DNA of 64,000 nucleotides from Candidatus Polarisedimenticolia bacterium (lineage in GTDB: Bacteria; Acidobacteriota; Polarisedimenticolia; Gp22-AA2; AA152): positions 1 to 64,000 of the forward strand of contig DASYRE010000054.1 in assembly GCA_036004685.1 (NCBI GenBank), in the 5' to 3' direction. Shown here piece by piece: positions 52,976 to 61,653 of the stretch. The notes beneath the pieces were generated by a model that was not told where the DNA came from, did not search any database, and saw only the letters and a list, made by a program, of their open reading frames with translations. The first letter of the stretch is position 1. Every line of letters starts with the position of its first letter. The position numbers and the translations under genes were made by a program.

Positions 52976-53877
52976 GCGAGATGATTGGGCTCGAACAGGT
53001 GGCGGAGTCGCGGGTTGCCTCGGGAAGCCTGTCCGACTATCTGGAGCTGACCAAGCCGCGCGTCACCTCGCTGGTGGTCGCCACCACCGCCTTCGGGTTC
53101 TATCTGGGAAGCCGCGGCGGGATCGATCCCGTCCTGCTATTCCACGCGCTCCTCGGCACCACGCTGGTCGCGGGAGGGACGAGCGCGCTCAACCAGGTGA
53201 TCGAGCGCGACAGCGACGCGAAGATGGAGCGGACGCGCCGACGGCCGCTGCCCGCCGGGAGGCTGCAGCCGGTGCAGGCGCTCGGCTTCGCGACGGCGCT
53301 GGCCTCGGCGGGGATGGTCTATCTGGCGCTCACGGTCAATCTTCTGACGGCCCTGCTCGCCGCCGCGACCCTGGCGAGCTATATCTTCTTATATACCCCG
53401 CTCAAGGCGCGGACCCCGCTCGCCACTCTCGTCGGGGCGGTCCCGGGCGCGCTGCCGCCGCTGGGGGGGTGGGCGGCGGCCGCGGGGTCGCTGGCGGCGG
53501 GCGGCTGGGCGTTGTTCGCCATCCTCTTCCTGTGGCAGCTGCCGCATTCGCTGGCGATCGCCTGGATGTATCGCGACGACTATGTCCGGGGGGGGTTCCG
53601 CCTCCTGCCGGCGGTCGATCCAAGCGGCGACGGCACCGTCCGGAGGATCCTCGGCAACGCTCTCGTCCTGATCCCCGTGAGCCTGACGCCGGCGCTTTTC
53701 GGGCTGACCGGCATCGTCTATTTCTACGGAGCGCTGGCGCTCGGCCTTTTCCTGATCTGGCACTGCGCCGGAATCCTGCGCGACCGGGGTCACGCCAGCG
53801 CCCGCCGGATCGTCCTGGCCTCCGTCATCTACCTTCCGGCGCTCCTGCTGTTGATGGCACTGGACAAGATCCGATGA
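52972..53877 (+). CDS. ctaB: Protohaem IX farnesyltransferase (haem O synthase)
   Basis: This 301-residue UbiA-family prenyltransferase has the N-terminal LELTKPRVTSLVVATTAFG, the Asp-rich motif NQVIERDSDAKMERTRRRPLPAG, YTPLKARTPLATLVGAVPGALPPLGGW and the second motif AWMYRDDYVRGGF. It adds a farnesyl group to haem b, the step before CtaA. The ATG overlaps ctaA's stop, and its own stop overlaps the next small gene in the same ATGA fashion. A long open frame upstream in ctaA is only a shadow. Confidence 0.95.
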   Translation: MSEMIGLEQVAESRVASGSLSDYLELTKPRVTSLVVATTAFGFYLGSRGGIDPVLLFHALLGTTLVAGGTSALNQVIERDSDAKMERTRRRPLPAGRLQPVQALGFATALASAGMVYLALTVNLLTALLAAATLASYIFLYTPLKARTPLATLVGAVPGALPPLGGWAAAAGSLAAGGWALFAILFLWQLPHSLAIAWMYRDDYVRGGFRLLPAVDPSGDGTVRRILGNALVLIPVSLTPALFGLTGIVYFYGALALGLFLIWHCAGILRDRGHASARRIVLASVIYLPALLLLMALDKIR

Positions 53878-54002
53878 ACTTCAGCTCTCCTTTCGCCTCC
53901 GCGGCGCTGAAAGAAAAGAACCGCAAGACCGGGCGCCTCCTGGCGTTCGTCATCCTCGGCCTCGTCCTGCTCTCCATCGCCACCGTCCTCATCGCGAACT
54001 GA
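53874..54002 (+). CDS. Small single-helix membrane protein in the oxidase operon
   Basis: This 42-residue ORF starts in ATGA overlap with ctaB's stop and ends 7 bases before the subunit III gene. A basic stretch (ALKEKNRKTGR) is followed by one transmembrane helix (LLAFVILGLVLLSIATVLIA), so it should sit N-in in the membrane. It resembles in size and layout the tiny helper or CoxIV-like proteins found in other bacterial oxidase operons. The function is inferred only from position. It is easily missed by gene callers. Confidence 0.72.
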   Translation: MNFSSPFASAALKEKNRKTGRLLAFVILGLVLLSIATVLIAN

Positions 54003-54009
54003 GCCCGTC

Positions 54010-54618
54010 ATGGTCTCTGGAGTGACGCAGCGGCCTGCGCAGCCCGATCCGCGGCAGACTCCGCCCGCCATCCCGAACCACCGGCTGGGAATGATCATCT
54101 TCCTGGTGGCGGAGACGATGCTGTTCACCGGCCTGCTCGGCGGCTATCTGGTCCTGCGGCTCGCGGCGCCGATGTGGCCCCCGGCGGGCCAGCCGCAGCT
54201 GCCGTTCTGGGCCGGCGCCGCGAACCTGGCCTTCCTGGCCGCCGGGAGCTTCGGAATCCATGGGGCGCTGCGCGCCGCCCGGCGCGCCAGCCATCGGGGG
54301 GTCCTGCGCGGCATCTCCGTGGCGCTCGCCGCCGGGGCGGCCTTCCTGGCGGTTCTCGGGATGGAGTGGGCCCGCCTGCGGTCGAGCGGGCTTTCCCTGT
54401 CGAGCGGCGGGACCTACGGCGCGCTCTTCTTCGCCCTGACCGGCTGTCACGCGCTGCACCTGCTGGCCGTTTGGATCTGGATCGCGGTCCTGCTGGTGAT
54501 GGCGCTTAAGGATCGGTTCTCCCCGGCCCATCACGAGCCGGTCGAGATGGCGGGCATGTTCTGGCATTTCGTGACTCTCGCCTGGCTGTTTCTCTTCGTG
54601 ATACTCTACGTCCTATGA
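54010..54618 (+). CDS. ctaE: Cytochrome c oxidase subunit III (second copy)
   Basis: This 202-residue, five-helix COX3-family protein has GMIIFLVAETMLFTGLLGGYLVLR, GTYGALFFALTGCHALHLLAV and PVEMAGMFWHFVTLAWLFLFVILYVL. It stabilises the catalytic core of the oxidase. No ribosome site is clear; translation may be coupled to the small upstream ORF 7 bases away. It is distinct from the subunit III at 42734, which is paired with subunit IV. The stop overlaps the following gene (ATGA). Confidence 0.93.
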   Translation: MVSGVTQRPAQPDPRQTPPAIPNHRLGMIIFLVAETMLFTGLLGGYLVLRLAAPMWPPAGQPQLPFWAGAANLAFLAAGSFGIHGALRAARRASHRGVLRGISVALAAGAAFLAVLGMEWARLRSSGLSLSSGGTYGALFFALTGCHALHLLAVWIWIAVLLVMALKDRFSPAHHEPVEMAGMFWHFVTLAWLFLFVILYVL

Positions 54619-54905
54619 GAGCGTCCTCCTCCCAACGGCTCGCCCGCCTGGCCGCGTCCGCCTCGCTCGCGTACGGCTTCTGCCTGGCCGCCGCGAAGGC
54701 GACCGCCCAATGCGCCATGTGCTCGGGCGCCGCCGACGCCTCCGCGGGTCAGTTCGCCTTCAGCAAGAGCACCCTGATGATGCTCTCGGTCCCCTATCTC
54801 CTGCTCGGCGGCGTCGCGCTCTACGTGGTCCGCGCTTTCCGGAGAAGCCGCGAGGATTCCGGCGGCGCGCCCGGAGACGGAGACGCGGATTCGGCCGGGA
54901 GGTAG
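54615..54905 (+). CDS. Small membrane protein with CxxC motif
   Basis: This 96-residue protein starts in overlap with ctaE's stop. It has a hydrophobic, signal-like N-terminus, a QCAMCSG motif at about residue 32, a central transmembrane helix (TLMMLSVPYLLLGGVALYVV) and a charged Gly/Asp tail. The CxxC could bind copper or haem or act in thiol exchange; its place at the end of the oxidase operon hints at an assembly role. I do not recognise the family. Confidence 0.7.
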   Translation: MRASSSQRLARLAASASLAYGFCLAAAKATAQCAMCSGAADASAGQFAFSKSTLMMLSVPYLLLGGVALYVVRAFRRSREDSGGAPGDGDADSAGR

Positions 54906-54962
54906 ATCCGCCCCTCATCGCCTGGACTTTCCGGGCCGCCGCGCGTGCCCCCGGGGAGGCTC

Positions 54963-55922
54963 ATGGACCCGGTGACCCACACACTGGTGGGGATCACGAC
55001 GGCGAACGCCTTTTTGCGGCGGCGGGCTGGGCGGGAGGCGGTCCCGATCCTGGCGTGGGCCTCCAACCTGCCGGATCTCGACGGCGTGGTGATGCTGACG
55101 GGACATCCCGCGGCGGTCGTGTTCCGCCGGACCTTCGGCCATTCCCTCTTCCTTCTGCCGCTCTGGTCCCTTCTCCTCGCCCTGGTCCTGCGGCGCTTCT
55201 ATCCGCGCCCGAGTGTTAGGACCGTCTACGGTCTCGTGCTCCTCGGCGCCGGCCTGCATCTCTTCTTCGACCTCATCAATTCGTTCGGCGTCGTCCTGCT
55301 CTGGCCGCTGAGCGATCGCCGCCCGGAGCTGGCGATCGTCTTCATCGTCGATCTGGTTCTGACCGGCCTGCTCGCGCTGCCGATCCTCCTCGCGGCCCCG
55401 GCGGCGCTCCGGCCGCGCCGGGCGCTGCTTTCGCAAATTTCGGCGGCCGCCGTCGTCCTCTATCTCGGAGTCTGCGCCGCGGGGCACGCCCTGGCCCGGG
55501 AGGCGCTGGCCCGGGAGGCGCTGGCGACCCCGGGGCGGGCCGACTTCCTCTACGTCTTTCCCGAGCCGCTGGGTCCCCATCGATGGCGCGGGGTCATCCG
55601 GAAGGGAAACCTATACGACGTCTACCTCGTACACTCGTTCACCGGCCGTCTGGAGAAGAAAGAGCGTCTCGAGACGCACCCCGAGAGTCCCGAGGCGGCC
55701 CGCGCCCGGCAAACCCCGCTGGGGCACCGGTTGGAGCGGTTCTTCAAAGCCCCGGTCTGGGAGACGCGCCGCTCCTATCCGGAGGGCGCGCCGGCGAGGG
55801 TGACCGCCTACGATTTGCGGTTTCGTTCCCTGGTCCTGAACCGTCGCTCGATCTTCCCGTTCTGCTTTCAGGTGACGGACGCCGGCGCGAAAGCCTGTCG
55901 CCAGGGGGCGTCCCTGGAATGA
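54963..55922 (+). CDS. Inner-membrane metal-dependent hydrolase (YdjM/DUF457-like)
   Basis: This 319-residue protein begins MDPVTHTLVGITTANAF, with the early His typical of the LexA-regulated membrane-bound hydrolase family, and continues ASNLPDLDGVVM, FRRTFGHSLFLLPL and HLFFDLINSFG. These conserved His and Asp residues lie at the ends of about five helices and probably bind a metal. The second half is soluble. The ATG at 54963 after GGGGAGGCTC is preferred to 54945. A 15-base tandem repeat encodes LAREA twice. The physiological substrate is unknown. Confidence 0.85.
   Translation: MDPVTHTLVGITTANAFLRRRAGREAVPILAWASNLPDLDGVVMLTGHPAAVVFRRTFGHSLFLLPLWSLLLALVLRRFYPRPSVRTVYGLVLLGAGLHLFFDLINSFGVVLLWPLSDRRPELAIVFIVDLVLTGLLALPILLAAPAALRPRRALLSQISAAAVVLYLGVCAAGHALAREALAREALATPGRADFLYVFPEPLGPHRWRGVIRKGNLYDVYLVHSFTGRLEKKERLETHPESPEAARARQTPLGHRLERFFKAPVWETRRSYPEGAPARVTAYDLRFRSLVLNRRSIFPFCFQVTDAGAKACRQGASLE
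55491..55520 (+). repeat. 15-bp tandem duplication inside the YdjM-like gene
   Basis: ctggcccgggaggcg occurs twice in a row (55491-55505 and 55506-55520), in frame, encoding LAREALAREA. It looks like a recent slippage or duplication event and may vary in copy number between strains. Confidence 0.8.
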
Positions 55923-56158
55923 CGCCGGGCGCCAGGCCTTGGTCGCCCGGATCGCTAGGCGGACAGGCTCCTGTAGCGAAGCGGCGCGCCGCCGAGGGCC
56001 GGCACCGGGAGTGGTTCGAGGTCTCGCAGCCCGCAGCCGGGCCGCACGTGACCCAGGCGCAGGCTGGCCAGACCGCAGGTGGGCCGTGTGTTAGGATGAC
56101 GCGCTGCAACCATACCGATTCCGACCGCCCATCCATTCATTCCCTCGAGGGCCTGTCC

Positions 56159-59100
56159 ATGAGCCGCCTCCGACCGCCTGTCCAGCCGATCCGTCCTTGG
56201 CTGCCGATGCTTCTCGGATTCGTGATTCTCCTCGGGGCTCCCGCGGCGCCGCGCGGGCTCGCGCAGGAGACCAAACCGAAGAAGCCGGCGAAGCTGGACA
56301 TCAACGCGCCACCGGAGAACGCCCGGAAGGTGGAGTTCACCACCGAAGAGGGGACCTGGATTTCCGTGGACGTCACGCCGGACGGGAAGTGGATCTTCTT
56401 CGATCTGCTCGGCGACCTCTACAAGATCCCGATCGCCGGTGGCAAGGCGATTCGGGTCACCTCCGGGCCGGCCTACGACTATGCCCCCCGCGTCTCGCCC
56501 GACGGCAAGACGGTGGCTTTTTGCAGCGACCGCGGCGGGAACATGAACCTTTGGACGATGGATTCCGACGGAAGCCATCCGCGCCCGCTCACGGCGGACA
56601 AGGACGCGGTCTATTCCTCCCCGTCGTGGACAGCCGACGGCCTGTATCTCCTGACCCGGCGCGAAGACACCTCGCGCGCCGGGATTCCGCCCGTCGAGCT
56701 GATGATGATTCACCGCGACGGCGGCGGCGCGGGAGTGAAGGTCGTCGCGAAGGAGAAGCTCAACAACGTGGCAGGCCCGATCGGCAGCTCCGACGGCCGC
56801 TACATCTACTTCACCGGCCGGGAGCGGAAGTTCTCCTACATTCCCAAACTGGACGACGGCCTCTGGAACGTCTATCGGTTCGATCGCAAGACGAGCGAGA
56901 TGGTCCGGCTGACACCGGGGCCGAACGGCGGCCTCCGGCCGCTGCTCTCCCAGGACGGCAAGCGGCTGGCCTACGTCCGCCGGGACGACGCCTCCGACGT
57001 CCTCGTCCTGCGGGACCTGGAGACCGGCGGGGAGAAGGTCGTCTCCCGGAATCTGAGTCGTGACGAAGCGGAGGGCTTCGCCCAGATGGACGTCACCCCC
57101 GGAGCCGACTTCACGCCCGACGGCAAGTCGCTCGTCTTCTCCTCCGGCGGGAAGATCCAGCGCCTCAACCTCTCGGACGGGAAGCAATCGGTCGTTCCGT
57201 TCAGCGCCGACGTGTCCCTCGACCTCAGGCCGTTGCACCGCCCCGAACAGCCGGTCGGAGGCCAGGAGCTGCGGGTGAGGCTCCTGAGGTGGCCGACGCT
57301 CTCGCCCGACGGCCGGACGCTGGTGTTCGATGCCCTCGGAAAGCTGTGGATCGCCGAGATCCACGACGGCAAAGCGGGGAAGCCCCGCCGCCTGACGCGC
57401 GACGGCGCGCGGGAGTACGCCCCGGAATTCTCCCCCGACGGCCGCTGGATCGCCTACGTCACCTGGAGCGACGCGGCGCTGGGGCAGCTCTGGAAAATCA
57501 GGCCCGAAGGCGGCGCCCCGGTTCGGCTCACGCGGCAGGCGGGGCACTACGTGAATCCCGCCTGGTCGAAGAAAGGGGATCGGATCGCCTTCGTGGCGGG
57601 ATCGGGCGCGGAGCTGCGCGGCCAGCAGCCCGAAACCGATCCCTATTACGAGATCCGCTGGGTGCCCTCGCAGCCGGCCTCGGGGGGCTCGGAAGCCCGC
57701 ACCGTCATCGGCGTCTCGCCGACCGATGCGCTGAGGTTCCATCCCATCCCCGCGTGGAGCGCCGATGGCGAGCGCCTTTTCTACGAGGAGACGATTCCTG
57801 CCAAGGAGCCCTATACCGACGACAAGACCGACCTGGTCTCGGTCCGGTTGGATGGCACCGACAAGAAGCGCCACCTGCGGTTCCGCCAGGTCGAGGACGC
57901 CATCCCCTCGCCCGACGGCGCGTGGGTGGCGTACGTCCGCTCCGACGACGTCTACGTGACGGCGCTTCCCCAGGCGGGGACCGACCCGGTCGAGATCGGT
58001 TTCGGAAGCGATCCGGTGCCGGTCTACCGGCTGAGCGAGGAGGGGGGAGGCTACCTCGGCTGGGCCGACGGGGGGAAGACGATCCTCTGGGGAATGGGCG
58101 ATACGATCTACCGGCAGAGCCTGGAGAGAGTGCGGGCGGCGATTCAGAAGCAGCGGGACGACAAGAGGAAGGCGGAGGAGGGCGGCGAGGGGTCCGAGGC
58201 GAAGGGCCCGGAGGAGGCGAAGAAAGAGCCCGAGCTGCCGAAGCCCGAAGCGATCCCGGTGACGCTGATCGTGGAGAAGCCGCGCCCGAAGGGCTCGGTG
58301 CTCCTCCGGAACGCCCGGGTGATCACGATGCGCGGCGACGAGGTGCTCGACGCGGCCGACGTCCTGGTCAGCGGCAACCGGATCGAGTCGGTCGGCGCGC
58401 CGGGGAGCCTCCACGTCCCGCCAGGAGCGGCCTCCTTCGATCTTTCCGGCAAGACGATCATTCCCGGGATCGTCGACGTCCACGCCCACCCGCATTACTC
58501 CGGGTTCGAGATCTTCCCCGAAAAGAAATGGGAGTACGTCGTCAACCTGGCCTACGGCGTCACCACGATGCACGACCCGTCGGCCCACAGTATCGACGTG
58601 TTTGCCGAAGCGGAGATGGTCGAGGCGGGGGAGATGCTGGGCCCGCGAATCTACTCGAGCGGCGACGTGCTCTACGGCGGCGGCCAGGCCTCCGTCTACG
58701 CCAAGGTCGACACTCCGGAGGACGCGCTCCACGTGGTGAAGAGGATGAAGGCCTACGGCGCGCACTGGCTCAAGGTCTACCAGCAGCCGCGCCGCGAGCA
58801 GCGCATCTGGCTGCTCGACGCCGCCCGGAAGGAGGGCGTCGGGGCCACGATGGAAGGAGCGGGAGAGCTGCACACCGATCTGACGAACCTTCTCGACGGC
58901 TTCACGGGCCTGGAGCATTCGCTGCCGGTGCGCCTCTACGGCGACGTCGCGACGCTGGCGGCGAAATCGGGGACGGCCTACACTCCCACGCTGATCGTCT
59001 CCTACGGCGGCCCCGCGGCGGAGATCTACTGGTACCAGCACGCCAATCCCCACGACGATCCGCGGCTGCGGCGGTTCACGCCTCACGACGCTCTGGACAA

Positions 59101-59527
59101 TCTCGGGCGGCGGCGGATGTGGTATCCGGAGGAGGATTTCCATTTCCCGACTGTGGCGGAAGGGGCGGCGCGGATCGCCCGCGAAGGCGGGCGGGTCTGC
59201 CTGGGAGCCCACGGACAGCTGAACGGCCTCGGGGCGCATTGGGAGATGTGGGCCTTCACGATCGGCAAGGGCATGACTCCGATGGAGGCTCTCCGGACCG
59301 CGACCTGGAGCGGCGCCGAGGCGCTGGGATTCGGCAAGGACCTCGGGACGGTGGAGGCGGGGAAGCTGGCCGATCTGGCCGTGATCGACGGCAACCCGCT
59401 CGCGAACCTCCGCGATTCGGCCAAGGTCGCCTACACCATGAAAGACGGCGTCCTGTTCGATGCCTTCACGATGAACGAGGTGTGGCCCGAGAAGAAAGCG
59501 CTCGGGAAGTTCTTCTGGGAGCGCTAG
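56159..59527 (+). CDS. TolB-type beta-propeller fused to amidohydrolase
   Basis: This 1122-residue exported protein has a signal peptide (LLGFVILLGAPAAPRGLAQ), a WD40-like/TolB propeller of many PDG repeats (about 45-680: SPDGKTVAFCSDRGG, SPDGRWIAYVTWSD), a charged Lys/Glu linker and a C-terminal metal-dependent amidohydrolase domain (about 710-1122). The metal-site motif HAHPHY follows GIVDV; LEHSL, LGAHGQL and the family end EAGKLADLAVIDGNPL are present. It likely hydrolyses a periplasmic amide or peptide-like compound, with the propeller for binding. ATG 56159 is chosen because the signal peptide follows. The phosphatase gene starts 3 bases after its stop. Confidence 0.92.
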   Translation: MSRLRPPVQPIRPWLPMLLGFVILLGAPAAPRGLAQETKPKKPAKLDINAPPENARKVEFTTEEGTWISVDVTPDGKWIFFDLLGDLYKIPIAGGKAIRVTSGPAYDYAPRVSPDGKTVAFCSDRGGNMNLWTMDSDGSHPRPLTADKDAVYSSPSWTADGLYLLTRREDTSRAGIPPVELMMIHRDGGGAGVKVVAKEKLNNVAGPIGSSDGRYIYFTGRERKFSYIPKLDDGLWNVYRFDRKTSEMVRLTPGPNGGLRPLLSQDGKRLAYVRRDDASDVLVLRDLETGGEKVVSRNLSRDEAEGFAQMDVTPGADFTPDGKSLVFSSGGKIQRLNLSDGKQSVVPFSADVSLDLRPLHRPEQPVGGQELRVRLLRWPTLSPDGRTLVFDALGKLWIAEIHDGKAGKPRRLTRDGAREYAPEFSPDGRWIAYVTWSDAALGQLWKIRPEGGAPVRLTRQAGHYVNPAWSKKGDRIAFVAGSGAELRGQQPETDPYYEIRWVPSQPASGGSEARTVIGVSPTDALRFHPIPAWSADGERLFYEETIPAKEPYTDDKTDLVSVRLDGTDKKRHLRFRQVEDAIPSPDGAWVAYVRSDDVYVTALPQAGTDPVEIGFGSDPVPVYRLSEEGGGYLGWADGGKTILWGMGDTIYRQSLERVRAAIQKQRDDKRKAEEGGEGSEAKGPEEAKKEPELPKPEAIPVTLIVEKPRPKGSVLLRNARVITMRGDEVLDAADVLVSGNRIESVGAPGSLHVPPGAASFDLSGKTIIPGIVDVHAHPHYSGFEIFPEKKWEYVVNLAYGVTTMHDPSAHSIDVFAEAEMVEAGEMLGPRIYSSGDVLYGGGQASVYAKVDTPEDALHVVKRMKAYGAHWLKVYQQPRREQRIWLLDAARKEGVGATMEGAGELHTDLTNLLDGFTGLEHSLPVRLYGDVATLAAKSGTAYTPTLIVSYGGPAAEIYWYQHANPHDDPRLRRFTPHDALDNLGRRRMWYPEEDFHFPTVAEGAARIAREGGRVCLGAHGQLNGLGAHWEMWAFTIGKGMTPMEALRTATWSGAEALGFGKDLGTVEAGKLADLAVIDGNPLANLRDSAKVAYTMKDGVLFDAFTMNEVWPEKKALGKFFWER

Positions 59528-59529
59528 GG

Positions 59530-61311
59530 TTGGCGCGCCGCCGGCGAGGATCGGGGCGTGCCCGAGCGGCGGGATGGCTGCTTTCGGGGGTCGTCCTGGC
59601 GGGCGTCCTCCCGTCGAAGGCTCCGCCTCCCTCCTCCTTGCCCAAGCTCACCGTGCTGATCGTCGTCGACCAGATGCGCGCCGACTACCTGCAGCGCTTC
59701 CGGCCGTACTTCGGCGAGAAGGGCTTTCGGCGGCTCGAGACGGAGGGGAGGGTGTTCCTGCAGGCGCGCTATTTCCATGCCGCCACCTTGACGGCACCCG
59801 GCCATGCGCTGATCGGCTCGGGACTCTACGGCGATCGCTCCGGCATCATCGGCAACCGGTGGTACTCCTATGCGGAGGGGGAGGACGTGTACTGCGTCTC
59901 CTCGAGGAGCGCCGGGCTGGGGGCGGGGGAGTGCCCGCCGGTAGCGGCAAAAGCCGCGCCGGCCGGGACGACCCTGCGGAAAAGCCCCTGCGCGTTCGAC
60001 GGAACGACCCTGGCGGAGCGCGTCAAGGAGAAATATCCGGAAGCGCGGGTGGTGGGCGTGTCGATCAAGGACCGGTCGGCGATTCTCCTGGCGGGGAAGA
60101 AGGCCGACGCGGCCTATTGGGTGGAGGAAAAGGCGGATCGCACCGGCGAGCTGGCCTGCTCCGAATACTATCCCGCCTGCCGGCCCGACGTGTTGGCCTA
60201 CGCCGCCGAGGAAGGATTCTCCGAGAGGCCCTCTTCCCCCGAGGCGGGAGTCCTCTTTCGCCGCCATCCGCTCTGGCGCGAGTGGTCCTGCTCGCTGCCG
60301 CCGCCGTGCGACAAGGCCTGCCCCGAAGACGTCCCCGACGCTCATGCGCTGGAGGGAGGCCTCGGCAAGAGCTTTCCGCATCCGGTGAAGGACGCGGCGA
60401 CCCTGCTCTTCACGCCTTACGGGAACGAATTCCTGGAAGGGCTCGCCGAGAGAGTCGTCGAGGCCCACGACCTGGGAAGAAACCGCCGGGGCGCGCCCGA
60501 CGTCCTGGCGCTCGGCTTCTCCAGCATCGACTACCTCGGGCATCTGTTCGGCCCCGACTCCTGCGAAGCGGCGGACGCGATGAAGCGCATGGACGCGACG
60601 CTCGCGCGACTGCTCGATTTTCTGATCAAGCGGCTCGGCAGGGAGAATCTGCTGGTGGTGGTGACCGCCGACCATGGAGTCGCCCCGCTTCCGGAGGTTT
60701 CCCTGAAGATGGGAGTCGCGGCGGGCCGCATCGAGCTTCCCGCCGGCGTGGCGCGGGAGACGGGGAAGGTCGGCGACCTGCCGGCGCTGCGCCAGCGGAT
60801 GGAGTTTTTCCTGGCCGGGAAGCTGGGGGAGAAAATCGACGCCGCGACGCCGCTCTCCGAGGCCTTGGTGACGGCCTACTTCGAGCCTTCGCTCTACCTC
60901 AACCGCAACCGGATCGGCCCGGCGCATCTGGCGCTCGCCCGCTCCAGCCTGAAGGAGTATCTGCTCCGCGTCGAAGGGATCGAGGCGGTCTATACGGCCG
61001 AGGAGATCGAGGCGGGGGAGGCGCCCGAAGCGGTCCGGCTCTCGTTCCGGAGCGATCGCTCCGGAGATCTGACCATCCAGCTCCGCCCCTATTGGACCGC
61101 AAGCGCCCCGGGAGGGGGCGCGGATCACGGGCAGGCGCACGATTACGACGCTCGCGTGCCGCTCCTGTTCTGGGGATCGCGAGTGACGGCCGGGACCGAG
61201 CCGAGGGTCGTGGATATGGCGCAGATCGCTCCGACCCTGGCTCGCATCCTTGAGCTGGAGGGGTCGCGCTTCAGCCGTCCCTCTCCCTTGTCTGTCGGAG
61301 AGTCGCCGTAG
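59530..61311 (+). CDS. PafA-type alkaline phosphatase superfamily protein
   Basis: This 593-residue exported protein begins, by my choice, at TTG 59530 after GGGAG, giving an Arg-rich signal peptide (MARRRRGSG..LLSGVVLAGVL). Motifs of the alkaline phosphatase superfamily are VVDQMRADYL (metal Asp), LTAPGHALIGSG with the nucleophile Thr, GNRWY, SIKDRSA (the Lys-x-Arg pair characteristic of PafA monoesterases), FSSIDYLGHLFGPD and VTADHG. It should release phosphate from organic esters in the periplasm. It starts 3 bases after the amidohydrolase gene, so they form an operon. Many Cys pairs are consistent with export. Confidence 0.88.
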   Translation: MARRRRGSGRARAAGWLLSGVVLAGVLPSKAPPPSSLPKLTVLIVVDQMRADYLQRFRPYFGEKGFRRLETEGRVFLQARYFHAATLTAPGHALIGSGLYGDRSGIIGNRWYSYAEGEDVYCVSSRSAGLGAGECPPVAAKAAPAGTTLRKSPCAFDGTTLAERVKEKYPEARVVGVSIKDRSAILLAGKKADAAYWVEEKADRTGELACSEYYPACRPDVLAYAAEEGFSERPSSPEAGVLFRRHPLWREWSCSLPPPCDKACPEDVPDAHALEGGLGKSFPHPVKDAATLLFTPYGNEFLEGLAERVVEAHDLGRNRRGAPDVLALGFSSIDYLGHLFGPDSCEAADAMKRMDATLARLLDFLIKRLGRENLLVVVTADHGVAPLPEVSLKMGVAAGRIELPAGVARETGKVGDLPALRQRMEFFLAGKLGEKIDAATPLSEALVTAYFEPSLYLNRNRIGPAHLALARSSLKEYLLRVEGIEAVYTAEEIEAGEAPEAVRLSFRSDRSGDLTIQLRPYWTASAPGGGADHGQAHDYDARVPLLFWGSRVTAGTEPRVVDMAQIAPTLARILELEGSRFSRPSPLSVGESP

Positions 61312-61335
61312 AGTCGGCGCGATCCCCGGGCGGGA

Positions 61336-61524
61336 TCACTTGTTGTTGCAGACGTCCGCGCAGGTCTTCACGTGCGCGCCCGAAACGCACAGCGTGTTCG
61401 GGTCACAATTGACGCTGCGGCACATCGTCATCGAGCACTTGGGGAGCTTCACCTCCGCGCGGATGGTCACGGCCGCGGCCGCCGCCATCAGCACCATCAC
61501 CGCCACCGGAATCAGCCTCTTCAT
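61336..61524 (-). CDS. Small Cys-rich exported peptide
   Basis: This 62-residue ORF has a very strong ribosome site (AAAGGAGGAGAGG), a signal peptide (VAVMVLMAAAAAVTIRAE) and a mature part of about 38 residues with six Cys (KCSMTMC, VNCDPNTLC, TCADVC) that could form three disulphides. It faces the phosphatase gene, 24 bases from its stop. I recognise no family. Size, export signal and Cys spacing suggest a stable secreted mini-protein, perhaps metal-binding. Confidence 0.7.
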   Translation of the reverse strand: MKRLIPVAVMVLMAAAAAVTIRAEVKLPKCSMTMCRSVNCDPNTLCVSGAHVKTCADVCNNK

Positions 61525-61653
61525 CCTCTCCTCCTTTGGTTCGCGACGTTTTCATCAAGACGTGGATGCGATCCAGCAGTCGGAAGTTTAAGCGATCCTG
61601 GACCGGGTCGGTCAAGTCCGGGGGGCCTTCCGCCGGGATGGTGGCCGTGGAAG

